In this document: positions 1 to 13,700 of the stretch, in pieces
How the letters are laid out: every line of letters begins with the position of its first letter
How positions within the stretch are numbered: position 1 is the stretch's first letter
Assembly (NCBI GenBank): GCA_005408345.1
Contig: SEMN01001267.1
Span: 1 to 64,000, forward strand
DNA length: 64,000 nucleotides
Direction: 5' to 3'
Source of the DNA: Macquaria australasica
Taxonomy: Eukaryota; Chordata; Actinopteri; Centrarchiformes; Percichthyidae
Made by a program: the position numbers and the translations under genes
Notes under the pieces: model-generated
Databases searched by the model: none
What the model was told of the DNA's origin: nothing
What the model saw: the letters and a program-made list of their open reading frames with translations, nothing else

Positions 1-170
1 TATATATGTATATATATATATATGTATATATATGTGTATATATATGTATATATATGTATATATATATATATGTATATATATGTGTATATATATGTATATA
101 TATATATATGTACATATATATGTGTATATATGTACATATATATGTGTATATATATAATGTGTATGTGTAT
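1..170. repeat. TA/TG compound microsatellite
   Basis: Alternating purine-pyrimidine tract of TA, TG and TATG units at the window edge. Reading frames across it give only Tyr/Ile/Val runs and are not genes. Such tracts can adopt Z-DNA or cruciform structure, but nothing else is visible. Confidence 0.95.
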
Positions 171-259
171 GTGTGTTCACCCTTTGCCTATGATTACCCA
201 ACTATAAATTCACAATAAGTTGCTTAGAACACTGTTGTACTTATTGTATTAGAATTGTA

Positions 260-750
260 CGGAAGCCGGGAACGGCCGTGCTTGCAATTATTTTTTTAAT
301 GCCGTTATCTCGAGATAATGGGCTTTGTTATCTCGAGATAATGAGTTAATTATTCCGTTACCACGAGAAAAATAAAGGCCGTTTCCTCTTATTGTTAATC
401 AGTGATCAGGAGTGCCATGCCAGCATACTTAGATGACGTCTTGATGGCAACTGAGTTAAACTGCAAATGTCAGACCAAGGAGTAGGCCTACCCATTACTG
501 ATCAACACATCAGACTGTACTTCAATCAAGGTCTAACACAGGCAGAAATTGCATTGTGTCTTTCTGTCAGAGATAACATTCAGATCAATCCTCTGTTCAG
601 TTATGAATCCTCCGCGACAGTCATGACAGTGATCTTGAAGGCTGAAATCAGGTGTGTAATTAACTCGTGATCTCGAGATAACAAAGCCTGTTTTCTCGAG
701 ATAACGGCATTAAAAAAAATAATTGCAAGCACGGCCGTTCTCGGCTTCCG
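260..750. mobile_element. Short DNA transposon with ~93-bp TIRs carrying paired 14-bp palindromes
   Basis: The left end (260-352) and the reverse complement of the right end (657-750) match over about 93 bases with only a few differences, beginning CGGAAGCCG. Both ends abut the dinucleotide TA (258-259, 751-752), compatible with a TA target duplication. Each TIR holds two copies, exact on the left and near-exact on the right, of the palindrome TTATCTCGAGATAA (305-318, 328-341; 668-681, 691-704), spaced 23 nt. The ~300-nt interior holds only a short helix-turn-helix-like remnant, so this is an internally deleted, non-autonomous copy. The superfamily is not certain. Confidence 0.85.
467..670 (+). 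pseudogene. Remnant of transposon helix-turn-helix protein inside the 260-750 element
   Basis: A 67-aa open frame starting MSDQGVGLPITDQHIRLYFN and continuing with GLTQAEIALCLSVRDNI. This resembles the N-terminal HTH of integrase-core proteins that are repetitive in fish genomes, in which an HTH precedes a DDE integrase domain. Here the frame diverges after about 50 residues and no catalytic domain follows. It is most likely what is left after internal deletion of an autonomous element. The family link is from memory of similar fish proteins, not from a search. Confidence 0.45.
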
Positions 751-752
751 TA

Positions 753-2820
753 GGATTTGTATACTGTATGTACAAATGTTTATTGGTTACAGTTCAACAT
801 GTTGTGCATGTGATTTCTATAGGATTCCTCTGTCAGATGGAAAACTTGCTTTTCTCCATTATGTTTACTGTACAACATAAAACAGGAAGCTTCCTTCACA
901 AAAGAGTGTTAGCCATTTCTATTGCTGTTATGCTGGAGCCATGTGGGCAAGCAGTTTGAAAAAAATGGCCAATTGACTATGAAGTAACAAAATAATTCCA
1001 GCAAGATGAGTTAAGTTTGAATTTTAATCATTTACCTCATCATTAGATATGGTAAAGTACTTACCCTTTTAACTATTGGTGGAAGCATAGTAGAGAAGTC
1101 AAGGCACCTATCAGTCATTCTTGATGTAGTTTTCATGGAGATTTTCATTAAACTGGCTGCAGGTTCCTAGCCCCCGCCCACATGGCCTACCACTATATTC
1201 ACATTATCCCTGAAACAGCTCCTCCATTATTTTTTTATTTTTAATGCTGCACTGCTGACAGTTTAAATATCAGCCTTAAGAATCAGCTACCAGGTTTGAT
1301 CCAAAAACAGTTTGAGTCTCTGTAGTGATCTAACTGCTGCAACACTGACATTGTAGCCAATTGGTCTTTGCAAACATAATTTCATCTGGTAATCGGAACA
1401 GATCATGATAGGTTTTAACATTTGCAAATAAGGATAAACACCAAGTATTTGCAAATTGCTTCTTGCCAATAAGTTGGCTCCCACAGACTCCCCCACTCTC
1501 CTCAGTAATCCTGTATATGCTGCACAACAGCCAGGTTTTATAATGTGAAACAACTTCGGGCTAGACAGAGCAAGATACCTTTGCATGTGATAATAGGCAG
1601 TACCAGAAGCTACATTGGTTTCTTTTAACCATGACCATGATCTTTCCCCCAATGATAACCAAGTAGTTCTTTAACTACATGACGACAACGAAACTCTAAG
1701 CTTAACCAAGCTGCTTTTTCAAACTCAAATCATGTTTCACCACTAACTACAAGTCATTTTTTGTGCCAAAACTAAGATGAGAAAACGCAAATGTGAATGT
1801 TTTTGTAACCTTGATTTGTAACAGTTTTGGCAGATACTGAAACAATATTGTCCTGCTGATGGAGGTGTCAGATCAGAAAACACTTAATTGTTGTATAGTT
1901 TGGGGGACTTGGCATGTTGGATTTTTTTTTTTTTTTTAATACCACCAGAGATTAATTGTTTTTATGGTTTTCAGATGGCTCATTCAGTGTGACCAATGAG
2001 GCTGCACCCCTTTTAGATTAACACACTAGTTAACACTGTTGCCACCGGTCAATGTGATCACAGAAATGTGCATATCAAAGTGACAATTGTGGGATTGTTT
2101 TGCCAGGTTGAGTGTATGCTACCATTCAAACAAAGTCAATTTGATTCTACATTTTAGTGTGGTAAGCCTTTATGTTGCATTCATGCCATATCAGAGTTAC
2201 TGTTAAGTACCAGTTTCAACTTGTATAATCAACATCTGGGTCATAATTACAACCAGAAAACTGAATATACTGATCTGATATATCTGACTTGACACTTGAT
2301 ATCACAAGTGCCTGAAAAAGCAAACAACTTCGGACATCTCACCTCAGCCAAAGTCTGTCATTCAATGTAACTAAACCCAAATTTAATGGATATAATGTTA
2401 CAATGTATGCACAGTATTGTTATCCCTCATACTATCAGTTCTGCACATACTATACAACCATCTTGAGTTGTCCTGTGACTCTAACGCTTGCAAGACTTGT
2501 GAATCTTACTAATCTCTTGCATCCATCACATGAGATGCTTGCGACATTAGCATGCTTCAGTGTGACAAGATAACCTTTAGTTGGGGCTGCCAATTAATTT
2601 AGGCTATACCTGCCTTAAACTATGTTTAAAATTGTATGTACACCTATGAACACAGTGACATGACGCAAATACAGACATCCCAGCTTATGTACAGTACAAC
2701 TCTTACTAAAGGAGCTCCGGACTGTTTGAGGGAGACAACATCCAATACACCATAAAGGTTCTAGGACTAGGCCATGCCATGCAGATTTACTGCATGTTAA
2801 TGTGGCTCCATTAATAGTTT
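753..2820. other. Intergenic, no recognisable gene
   Basis: AT-rich sequence with no convincing coding exon, RNA gene or element boundary. A 121-codon frame on the minus strand (1287-1652) has no recognisable motif and biased composition, and I do not support it as a gene. Confidence 0.6.
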
Positions 2821-2824
2821 TGTT

Positions 2825-3305
2825 CGACTCTGCTATTCAGAATGACAATGACTGGACAGTCTGGTTTCAAGTGCTTTGATGGTGGTTGATGAGCTGAGCA
2901 TCAGTAATATCAGAGAGGTGAGGTGTCTGCGCAGAGCCCAAAGGATACTAAAAGACAATACCCACCCCAGCCACAGCCTGTTCACCCTGCTGCTGTCTGG
3001 CAAGCGATACAGAAGTATCTGCTGCCATACCACAAGACTACAGAGCAGCTATCCTCAGGCTGTGAGACTCCTCACTTCACCTCATCCTCCGTACCATAAA
3101 TAAATGACATGGAACTTTGTTATGCTGGTTTTGCACATTACCATACCACAACCTTTGTATAATATGTATATAAGTAAGTGTATATATTTTTATTTTTATT
3201 GTATTTTAATTTTAAATATTTGTATATATGTTCTGTGTGTTCATTTCATTGTGCAGCCCTTTGTTGTAGAATGACTAATAAATGTACCATGAACCTTGAA
3301 CTATC
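2825..3305 (+). mobile_element. 3' end of a non-LTR retrotransposon (LINE)
   Basis: The frame at 2876-3103 ends with RRAQRILKDNTHPSHSLFTL, then a SGKRYR motif and a QAVRLL motif. This is the pattern seen at the C-terminus of fish LINE ORF2 proteins. It is followed by an A/T-rich 3' UTR and a tail ending in a CTTGAA-type sequence near 3295-3302. Everything upstream of the C-terminal piece is missing, as expected for 5' truncation. Confidence 0.6.
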
Positions 3306-3365
3306 TACATGACAACAGAGCAAACTCCATCTACTGAAGGCCATGAGATGTGGCTGAAAGGACAG
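3305..3365. repeat. Dispersed repeat copy, also present at 15208-15290
   Basis: This stretch and 15208-15290 share the pattern CATGACAAC, GCAAACTCCATCT and CTGA, then ATG-GAT-TG and GAAAG in the same order, with scattered differences. One copy lies 3' of the RAP1GDS1-family gene and the other inside its intron 3. The class is unknown. Confidence 0.5.
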
Positions 3366-4061
3366 TTTTCTGAATTTTTTGAGACTTCATACCATATACT
3401 TGCAGCTGAGCCTGTACTAAAGGAATAGATATCAGCACTGAAAGTTGATAGTAGCAAAGTTCACTGTATACCAAATTTTTTAACATAGGCTGGATAAACC
3501 CTTTGCCCTAATATTTTTTACCCTCTACTAGGAGAGCCCAAAGAAGGTGATGTCAGTCCATCAGTCCATCCATCCACCACTTTAGTCCAGAGCAAGATAC
3601 CACAACAACTACTGGCCAGATGACAGTGGAATTTGTTAAAGATATTTATAGTCTCCACTTATGGTGGTCACTTACTCCATTTCTGGTTTCCTTCTTGACT
3701 TTTTAGTGCCTTTGTCAAATGTCACTAAAAGGAAAAGTTCAGTCATCACTTTCCTAGGACCAAATTTGTGTTCCAAGGTATGAAACGTCAACATCTAATG
3801 GACAGGTTGCTATGAGTACATTCATGCTCCTCAGACACAAACCCTTTCCATTTTGGACACTCTGTAAATGTCCCTCTAGCTCCACCCTAGGGTGTCTCCT
3901 ATCTGATAGATGTTGAGCTGTTCATGCTCCTGATTGAATGAACCCCTTTGGTTTTAATGACCTCATGGCCTTTCCTTGTGAGCCAACACTCACACCAAAC
4001 GTCACACTTTTAGCTCTACATCTCTTAAGGCTTTAAGAACTGAAAATATGTCATTATGTGG

Positions 4062-4067
4062 TTTATT
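4062..4067 (-). promoter_or_regulatory. Candidate polyadenylation signal of the RAP1GDS1-family gene
   Basis: The minus strand reads AATAAA about 200 nt past the stop codon at 4267-4269. It is the first canonical hexamer I see downstream, so a short 3' UTR is likely. Cleavage itself cannot be seen. Confidence 0.5.
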
Positions 4068-4266
4068 CCTTCTGTGAAGCTATTAGGGGCATACAGTCTT
4101 GTCTTCAATTAGTAATTATTGCCACAAAACAGGTGACATTTTTAGAGGCCAATTCAATATTTAGCAGTATCTGTGAAGTAAGATCATCTGAATTAAAGTA
4201 TGTCATTGAATAAACAGGATAAGTCCATACAGCAGATGAGATCCTTTGTTGCTGCAGTGTGCTGGT

Positions 4267-4394
4267 TTAGCTGGTGTCACCAAGAATGGCCAGTATGGAG
4301 CTGGCCTGCGAAGCAAGTTTACTGCTGCTATGATCTGTCAGTTTACTGAGGCTTTCCTTCATATTCACAGAGTTCAACTCCTCCTTCATCACAC
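4267..4394 (-). CDS. rap1gds1-like: RAP1GDS1-family coding exon 14 (residues 517-558, stop)
   Basis: Encodes VMKEELNSVNMKESLSKLTD, then SSSKLASQASSILAILGDTS and TAA. The acceptor is CTCTAG. The C-terminal tail aligns in position, but only loosely in sequence, with the mammalian tail. Confidence 0.85.
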
Positions 4395-7300
4395 CTAGAG
4401 CAGACAATGATGGAAAGAAGAGAGAGAAGTGTGAGATGGATTGCACTTAGAAGTGGAGGTAAAAATGTGCAGAGGCTCAGAGTATTCTCTGAACATTTGT
4501 GTGTGTATATGAATGTGAGTGTTGCATGTTCATTGTGTGTCCCATATTTAACGTTTCCATCTGTCTTTTAAAATGAGGAACATAAGATGAGCTGCTTTTT
4601 CTTTGAGAGCACAACAGAAGAAATAGACAAATGCATGCAGTGAGGACTGATGATCATTATTTAATGCATTAGTTCAACAGGCTATGGAAAGAACCAGTAT
4701 CTCACAACTCTTGTAGCACGTCTACCTCCACTGGACCTAAAGTGGCAACATCACAGCTGACTGCTGAAGCTGCTCAAATGTTTTAAACTGCAGTCCTTCT
4801 AATGGCCACTGGATGCTGGCTCCAAAGAGACATAAACTGTACTGAAATCTAGGTAAAAAGTCCCAACTTCTCTCTTAAGACACAAAGAGAAATATTGTTG
4901 TCTCAATAGTTAGTTTCAATACCTCTAAATGTGTCTTTGTGACCATTTTACAAATCATAGCTTCATTATTTAGATATTAAGCTGCTGCTTGCTTGTCCCT
5001 TTCTCAGCTTCACCCAGGCTTCTGTGAATCAAGATCCACGTTGCAAAACATCCATTCAGATACCTGTGGGTGATACCAGTGACTGTACATCTATCTTTTT
5101 CTACAGCCTATGATTGGACCACACCTGAGGCTGCATTTTAGAGTCAGTCAGCTCTAAAAGAAGACTAATATAAACTGACCTTCAGTCCTGGGCTTTGGAT
5201 AGATGATTACAGCTGTTTCTATCTGGGAACTCTCTATACCCTACTCCAAATGATATCCTAACACATTTCTTTATTTTCATTTATTTTGGCCACTTCTCAG
5301 GGAACAGACCACAATGGATCCTCTCTAGAAGCAAGCATTGTTTCTAAAATAAATGCTGATAGCCAAAGAAACAGGGACTTCCAGTCCAAGCTTTCAGCAA
5401 GATAAAAAATCTAGTTAGTTAGTTAGTTTTCTTCACTTAATAATGAATGTCCCCTACCTGCTGTGTGACAAGAGATATTCTTTGATAGTTTTTCTCACAC
5501 TCTAAAACATCTTGAACAGAATTTCTGTAAATGTGTGTTGTAAAATCAAACATACTGGAGTTAGCCAGGCTGCAGATGAGACCTAAAGCACTGAACTTGA
5601 CTTCGACTGTCCCTACAGGATCCTCCAACATCTTCTTCAGCATGGGCAACAGCTCCGCATCCCTAAATGGATTCTTCATAGACTCTGTAGTGTTCACACA
5701 CACCCACAAACACACACAAAAACATGGTAAACACACATGTAAATGCTTTTCTAAATTTACATAATTACATTCAAAACGAATTGAAGATGTCGTATCATAT
5801 ACCTTAACTGTCTTGTTTCATGAAATACAAAACAAGTTATTAGTTAGAGGTGGTTAGTCCTGTGTATTCCTTCATCTGGCTGCACTTGTAGGTTTTGCAT
5901 TCCCTTGCAATGTTTTTCTGTTCTCTTGATATTATACAAGCAAATACTTCGTTTCCTTCGTTTTGTGTCAGGTGGTTCTTCGCTTCTGCATCATCCATTA
6001 CAACAGTGAAACATACAGTCCATTGTGCATTATACATGTTTCACAGTGTTTATTTCTTTGCCTTGAGCTAATAATAAACCCTGGTTAGCCTGAGGCGCAG
6101 CTGTGGTGCTGATTACTACTCACACACAGCAGCTCGTCTTTCTTCCTGTCTACATTAGTGGAATCAAACAACTTACATATAACCTCGCCTGACTACTTGT
6201 TTTGGCTAAAACATATCAACATCAGTTGGTTCTTTTGAATTGCCTTGTTTAAACAGTTAAAAGCTAAAAGCATTGTATGCATCTTAAAGAAACCTTAAAA
6301 CTTAATTCAATCAGAATTGCGTTTCTTCCATACATGTGATGTACTGTGGAAAGCATGTGAAGTTGCACAAAACCTCAACAGCTAAAACTCACCAGGGATT
6401 AAACAGAATGGTATGGAGGTTCAACAAGATGCAAATAAAGTCAGGAACAGCAAAGCCATGTGTGTTATAATACACACATGGCAACAGAGTAAAGATAAGA
6501 GAGGAATCCCACAGCCATAACTGTATGTTTTAGCCAGGCGAGCCATTAACAACCAGAAATAAAAACACTATAGAGCAGCTTTACCAAGTTCAACACAACA
6601 AGAAACCAAATGGAACACAATGACGGGGAATCAACAGGCTACTCCTGAGAGAACAGACAGACTTATGCATAATACTGTATACACCAAGTCATCTCAGCAA
6701 CCCCATGAATGACAAATCAAGCTCTGTATGTCACTCTGTGCATGTATTTGCTGCAGAGAGAAAGTGTGGTGGCCAAGGCCACATCCAGAGCAGAGAAGTG
6801 TTCCATGGTTCACTATTTGTGTGACCAAATAGTGTCCAATTATTTACAAACCCAGTGTCTGAACAAGGAAATAGAGATGATAAAATCTAAAAAAAAAAAT
6901 AACACGGGAGCAATTAACAGTTAGTGATGACATTTCTAAGAGCTGATAGCAAGACCACCAACACAGTTCAGTTACAAATTCACAAGTTTCCTGTACCTTT
7001 AAAACATTTAAACATTATGTTCATTGTGGTTGGAAAAAACACTTACAAAGTAATTGCATGGGAATGCAAAAAAATTGCAAGAGAATAAAAATCTGTCACA
7101 TTCAAGGTTTGTGAGCACTCAGAGTGATGCAATTTTGGTCCTACTTCTAGTCTTAGCAGTGACAACACTCTCCTCCTTTGGGATTTAGAGGAGCTGCAGA
7201 GCTGTCCTAACCTGTTAGAAGTTGCAGGCAGGTCTGCTATGAAAGGATATATATGTGCATACTTCTCAACCATGCTGAGAGTTCACATTTAGTTCCAGTC

Positions 7301-8179
7301 AAACTTTCTAGGAGTGATTCTAACATGCTTGATAAATTTGGGCCCAGAATTTCTGACTTAACATAGTCTCAGAAAATGCTTTTACCAATGTCAGTGGCAG
7401 ATGCTATCGCCAGGGCAACCAGGGCCTCGTTCTGCATGATGACATGCTCACTTGTTGCCATGGAGATAAGGTGCCGAACCCCATCTGCTTTGGTTACAGC
7501 ATGGACAACTTCCTGTCAGAGAGAGGAAATCAGCCCATTACAGATGTTCAGTGTATGTGAGTGTGCATATACACATACTGTCACTATGTTAACCTCCAAC
7601 AAACTGGGTATGATTTCCAAGAAGATAGAAATTGTATGTTTTAGCTCAAACTTATGGTAACTGTGGGATCTGAATAAACTGACTCACGGGACTACGGCTG
7701 TGTCTGATGAGGGCAGCCAATAGGCGACTGGCTTCTCCTCGGACTCCTGCATGGTCTTTGGCTTCACACCACTCCATGACCCGAGCCAGCAGCACAGCAT
7801 CTCTACCCAGCACCAAGGCTGCCTCCTCTGACACACACAGCATAGCAGAGAAAAAGAAAAAATATATTTAAAAATCCTAACAGAGAAAGGTGTAAAATCA
7901 AAAACAACTAGGAAATATGGCCACAAGTTGCCACCGAGTTGTACAAGGGAAAAAAAACCCAGTCTTACCACTAGGGCTGAAAATTGCCAATTTTTTATGA
8001 AGATGGTGCTCACCTTGGCCTCTGGGAACTTGTGATGGACATTTTTCACTGTTTTCTGGCATTTTACAGACCAAATGATTAATCGAGAAAATAACTGTAC
8101 CAGGGGACAAGAGAGAATGTAAATGGAACCACGGGAATGGATACATTAATAAAAAATCTTTATGCCTCATTCATTCACA

Positions 8180-8215
<36 letters not shown>

Positions 8216-10695
8216 TGCTTCTCTTAATCAGCTGATTATGGGCATTTACTCTCTCACTTATCCAACCAGATTTCGCCACGATCTCCATACGCCAATCACA
8301 TTGCTGCTGTCAAACTTTATATTTGTTCACTTTTACTGAAGTCTCTCCTGATTGAACTAACTGAGGCTTTAAACCCACAATGAATAGGCCCCAGGGGACT
8401 GTTCACAGTGGGACACGGTGTCCTTCCTTGGCCTGAGGGTGGAGCTAAGGTAAAGAGAGTCATGAACTGTCTAAAGGTTTATCCTCTGGGAAGAATGGCA
8501 ATCATAGCAATCTGACCATTCAATTTGAACATTTCTGTGTCCAAATGGAAAATCTGGCCTGATTGTAGCGCTAATTTGACAAAGGGGAAATCCCATCTGG
8601 CACTGCTATTAAGTACTGAATGTAATTAGTTTCATGCAGTAATATTTTAAGTCCTTAAACTAATAGTTCTGCTCACCTTGACCATCCACCATCATGCGTA
8701 GTGTACCCAGCAGTTTGAACTGAACTGGCGGCATGTCAGAGCGCAGCAGGGTCTTTATCCTCTCAGTCACCCCGTCCTCCAGCATCCGCACTTTGTTGGT
8801 GGCTGGAAGACACAAAGGTCATACTGATGCACTTACCAAGTGTCTCAATGTAAGTGGTGTGTGTGTTTGCATGTACTGCTCTGTATAGTTTATAAAGACA
8901 AAACACATTCAGGACAATTTTAGCATCCTTGACATTTCAAATATAATTTAAATGACAAAATCAATTTTAAGAATGCTGTTTTAAGCCTTCACAAGTATGT
9001 TTACAGTTTTGGTGATATTTCCTGATTGGCCCATGTCATGTGTTTTTCTGGCATTTGCCCATAGAAATCCATCTGAGTTGTAGGTTTCTGAAGATGACTC
9101 GTTCTTCTTTGTGTGAACATGTATATGACTCTGTCCTTTAAAAGGTAAGTTTAAGTGTTAAACTTTCAAGTAATGACTTTGATGTTTGGTCAGTGGAACC
9201 ATATCTCTACTGTTTTGCTTTGATCAATACCAGGAATGGCCAGGTTTCTGAGTGCGCTCAGTCCAGCATGTTGAACAGACACGTCTCCTTCATCGACATG
9301 CTGCTCCAACAAGGTCAGGATGTGGGGAACCACACCGAGGTCCAGCATCTTCACACAGTTACTGTCTGACAGAAACACAGCAGGCCAACAAAGACACCTT
9401 CACAACCTGATTACTGTATTACAATACATATACCACTTCAAAGTGTCGCCATGTAATCCAATAACTCGCACAAATTCAATATAATTATCCTATGACAAGT
9501 AATATTGTATTACTTTAAAATTAGCCAACATTTAATCTGTTGAACTGTATTTTGAAGACGATGTTGGTGTGGAAGACAGCATGTTGGCTGGTCTTAAACT
9601 GAAGTTCCTCTATTGGCCACTAGGTGCTGGCTTCAAGCACAGCTACATTATCCTGCTAGGACGACCTGCCCCCAGATTTGCTGTATGTTAAATATAATTA
9701 GACACACATCAAACTGGGAATTTGTAACAATTACTGTAAGCAGGACAGGCATTGAGAGATCTTAAATCTTAAATCTGCAATAATTGTTTGGCCACTTGGG
9801 GGCAGCAAAAACAAGCTGTAAACACAACACTGACATACAGTAAGGTGATATGGCAAATTTGTTAGCAAACAGTTGCTTATTTCCACATCCAGCAGCTACA
9901 GAGCAACATGATCATTCATGTGGAGTGTTGTTTGTGTCACCTGTTGAATCTAAGTCCAGTATTCCCTCTCTGTTAGCTCTGTTTTTGGTCTCCTGAGGGA
10001 AATATCTGTCTCTTTAGCTGCTAACTGCTCCACTATGTTCACCAGCTAGTCTCTAACTGGGTCTGTCTGCTGTTAAACAGGTAGTGGACAGTGGCTTTAG
10101 TAGAGCTTTTCTTTACTGAAAAGAGCTGCCTGCTGCTGCTGAGAATGACGATTTGAGAGCAGTGAGAGTGAACCAAAACAGTAAAGCTGAGGACCATAAA
10201 AAACAGTGAGGTGAAAGAAGCTAAACAGCTCTGTAGAGCTGAGGGTAACTGCAGAGTTGGTGATAATTCTTTGTGGGTTCATCAATACGAGTGACACCTT
10301 TCAAATTATACAGAGTCATTTCACCCATTGTTATAATATATAGCCACTGTTTATAGCCACTTTAAAGAGAAGTACTGTATATTTTGGGGGGTGTTTGCTT
10401 GATTGACTATCTCAGCTGTAGTGGTGGTTGCTTGCTTTTCTTGCTCAGCTCCGCATAGATGGCACAGATGGCAAGGATGTCCCTTCAGAAACCTATGGGT
10501 GATGTCACAGAGCTCACTTTACAGTCTGTGTTTTTTTCTTACTGTGTTCTGAATATCTCACCATTCCTGGCGAAGTTGGCAATGGCCAGGGCTCCAGACA
10601 GCTGCAGCTGGGTGTTGGAGCTCTGCAGCCAGGACAGAACATCCTGATACACCAGACCTGATCCCTCACCAAAACACTTCTGCATAGACTCATCT

Positions 10696-10738
<43 letters not shown>

Positions 10739-13700
10739 TTAAACCAGATCATTATAATACTCACAAAGAAGCACATTATTTCTTCCAACAAGAAGTGCTG
10801 ACATTACCATCACTGTATAATAATATATCATGATGTAAGGATGTTTTGCTGCATATTATTGAGATAAACAAATAACTAATAAAACTACACCAGACACACA
10901 GAGACATAATGGTCCGTCCTTTGCCTGTGACACACTACCACCAAGAAAGGTCACACTATCTAGATAAATAAGGCTTAAAGGGGCCATAATACTGTAAACA
11001 ACCTGCTTGGCTGCTTTGTTATGTCATGGTCTGCCCCTGCCCTGTGTGCTTTTCTGTCTCCTGTCTCCTTCTTTAGATGACCACTGATGACAGTTAGTCA
11101 ACACCGCATTTATGGTGCATATTGTCTGAATGCAATGATAGAAGACAGGATAAGATGACAGTCAGTGTCTGTACATGCACAACATTTTCTGATTACCTAG
11201 ATCAGACCTGTCTCATCACCTTCCAGTGTGGAGTGCGGGGCAATTTCTTTTACTTAAAGGAAAGTCTGACAAGGTGAATGAAGTGAAAGACAAACAGAAA
11301 GACAGGGAAAGAGGCAAATAAGGAAATGAATACCTACACTGAGACAGAGTTGCTGTATACACAAACACATTCAGAGATGTCCCACAAGTTTGCACCATAG
11401 ACTGTATATAAAGATGGACGACGCGTCTCCACTTCCTCCCATTGTAAAAAATGAAGCCAAAAAACCCAGATATGGGAGCTGCCATCTTTCGCTGGTGACG
11501 TCATTTGGAGCCAAAGTCTGCCAGTAGTGATCTGTGATGGAGCCAGGGTGTCGAGGTCCTGCCTATACACCCACCTGAACCAATCGCGAACACACTCACA
11601 GTTGTCAATCATGACGTGACACTCCCTTTTTATAGCATCAAATAACTAATTAAAACCAAACTTATCAGAAAAATGAACACTTGAACAAACATCAGCATGA
11701 TAAAAACTACCTAAAATGACAGAAACCATCTTTGGGAAAAATGTATTTGACGTGTACTTTGACTTTTCACTTTGGCCCATGTCCCATCAACTAACATGGA
11801 GGAGGCGGGGCTTATGACCTATACTGCAGCCAGCCACCAGAGGGCGATCAAGATGTTTTGGCTTCACTTTTGGCTAGTTGTCACGTCGTCCATCTACATA
11901 TACATTCTACAGTTTGCACCTGCATCACTCACCTCCTAAAAGCAGGGACACTATGAGGTTGGAGGCGATCTTGATGCTGCAGAGGTCGTGGGGATCAGAA
12001 CCTCCCTGCAGACCCCTAATCATCTCTGATAAAGCCTCTGGTACTCCTGACTCTGCAAACTGCAGCTTCAGTGTATCTGGTGGTAGAGCACAACCAGGTA
12101 AGCTTTACTATTGACTTTTTATTTGCCATTAATAACAACAAACATCAAACAACACCAAAACAATAAAAGAAAAGACAAAAACAAACGTTTTGACTTTTAT
12201 GTAGTACATGTTGTAAGGGCAAAATTTCCTGTTACCAGATATGTATTCAAGTAATAACCTGTTTTCTTTAATCAGCACTCTGTGTACTTTGATATTTTCT
12301 CTCTTGGGTCTCTTCTGACGTAAAGGACATTGGTATCCTGTTTTGGTTTGGTTTCTGAAGGACAACTTGGAGAACAGTCTGCCCTGTGTACTGATACTTG
12401 GATATGATTCTTGTTAGCTTGAGACAGAGATGATGTAGGCCAGGGTTTCTTCTGATATCCTTCCCTTGCTCTCTGTATGCTATGTGAGATTATAAATATG
12501 TGACTGTATCTGCTCCTCGGCGTCAGACTCCTCATTCACACCTCTGTGTGTGAGCTCTGGCCTTTCAGCTGAAATAGACTGTGTACACTTGCTCTCTCTT
12601 TTGGTTTACTCTTTGTTTACTCTTTATTTGTTTACCTTTTATTCTTTTGCTTAATTAAATATACAAAAGACAACTGTTTCTTGGATCATCATTGTATTTG
12701 TTCACTTCTCCACAAGGAAATACATGTTGGAAAATCTGACATCATACCAGTAGATCACTCATCCTCTCTCTTGTTCTCTGCCTCTCTATCTCGAGTTTTT
12801 AGTTTTTGTTTCATCAATAAGTCTTCCCTTTCCTAGCCTCCTTCCTGAAGCACCCTAGAGGTCTTACCACTCTCGCCCAGTGAGCCCAGTATTTCCAGGA
12901 TGACATGTCGGCGTTCGGCATCAGGCGCCCGTTTCAGCTGAAACGTCAGTACATCTGCCACATCCAGCTCTGCCAGGGCATCCCGCGCAGAGTCTGCAAA
13001 CATAGGGGTCTATAACTATAGACAGTGTTGGAGGTAACTAATTATCCTGACTACCAGTTTAATGGATCATACATCTGACATTGACAGCTAAGTTAACACA
13101 GCAGCTTTTTGAAATAGTGAATTTCCCACTCTCTTCTAGATAAGGGTTTGATTTAAAACATTTTATAACTGTACTGGCCTCCCTTCCTTTGGGACAAACT
13201 TTGGTTCCTTTATCCTGGTGACATCGCTGTGTAAGCTCTGGCTCATTGTTTTACATATTCCACAATGAAATGAGTTGGGGAAGCACTGAAGAACAGTTTG
13301 AAAATGACACAGGCCTGATGGGGTTGCCACATTAATGAGTGATAGAAGGTGTTTGCCAGCATTTACTGTGCCTTTGTGCCTGTGAGCAATTTAGAGTCTG
13401 TGTTTTATATGACCCAGGAGAGCACATGGAGAATATGGAGAAGAAACACAGAGATGACCAAAAATTAAAAGACCAGCCCTGTAGCTGTGAAGGACATGTC
13501 TAAATACTGAGACGATGTGATTCAAATCACAGCTGATTCATAATTAATTAATATAATAAATGCAATTACTAAATAATCACCCATGTCAGCCAGGTTACAG
13601 AGGGCCAGCAGGCAGACATTGACCAGGGGGTCGTTCTCTGGATACTCCCTTATTATGGACACCAGTCGGGGGATTACACCACTCTGGACTAACTGGTCCT

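Noticed and set aside
6..218. Tyr/Ile/Val frames at the left edge
   Set aside because: Translation of a TA/TG microsatellite.
1287..1652. 121-codon minus-strand frame
   Set aside because: No recognisable motif, no splice-supported continuation, and located in AT-rich intergenic sequence.
7643..8170. Minus-strand frames extending beyond exon 11 into intron 10
   Set aside because: Read-through of the intron from the real exon; the acceptor at 7828 and phase define the exon.
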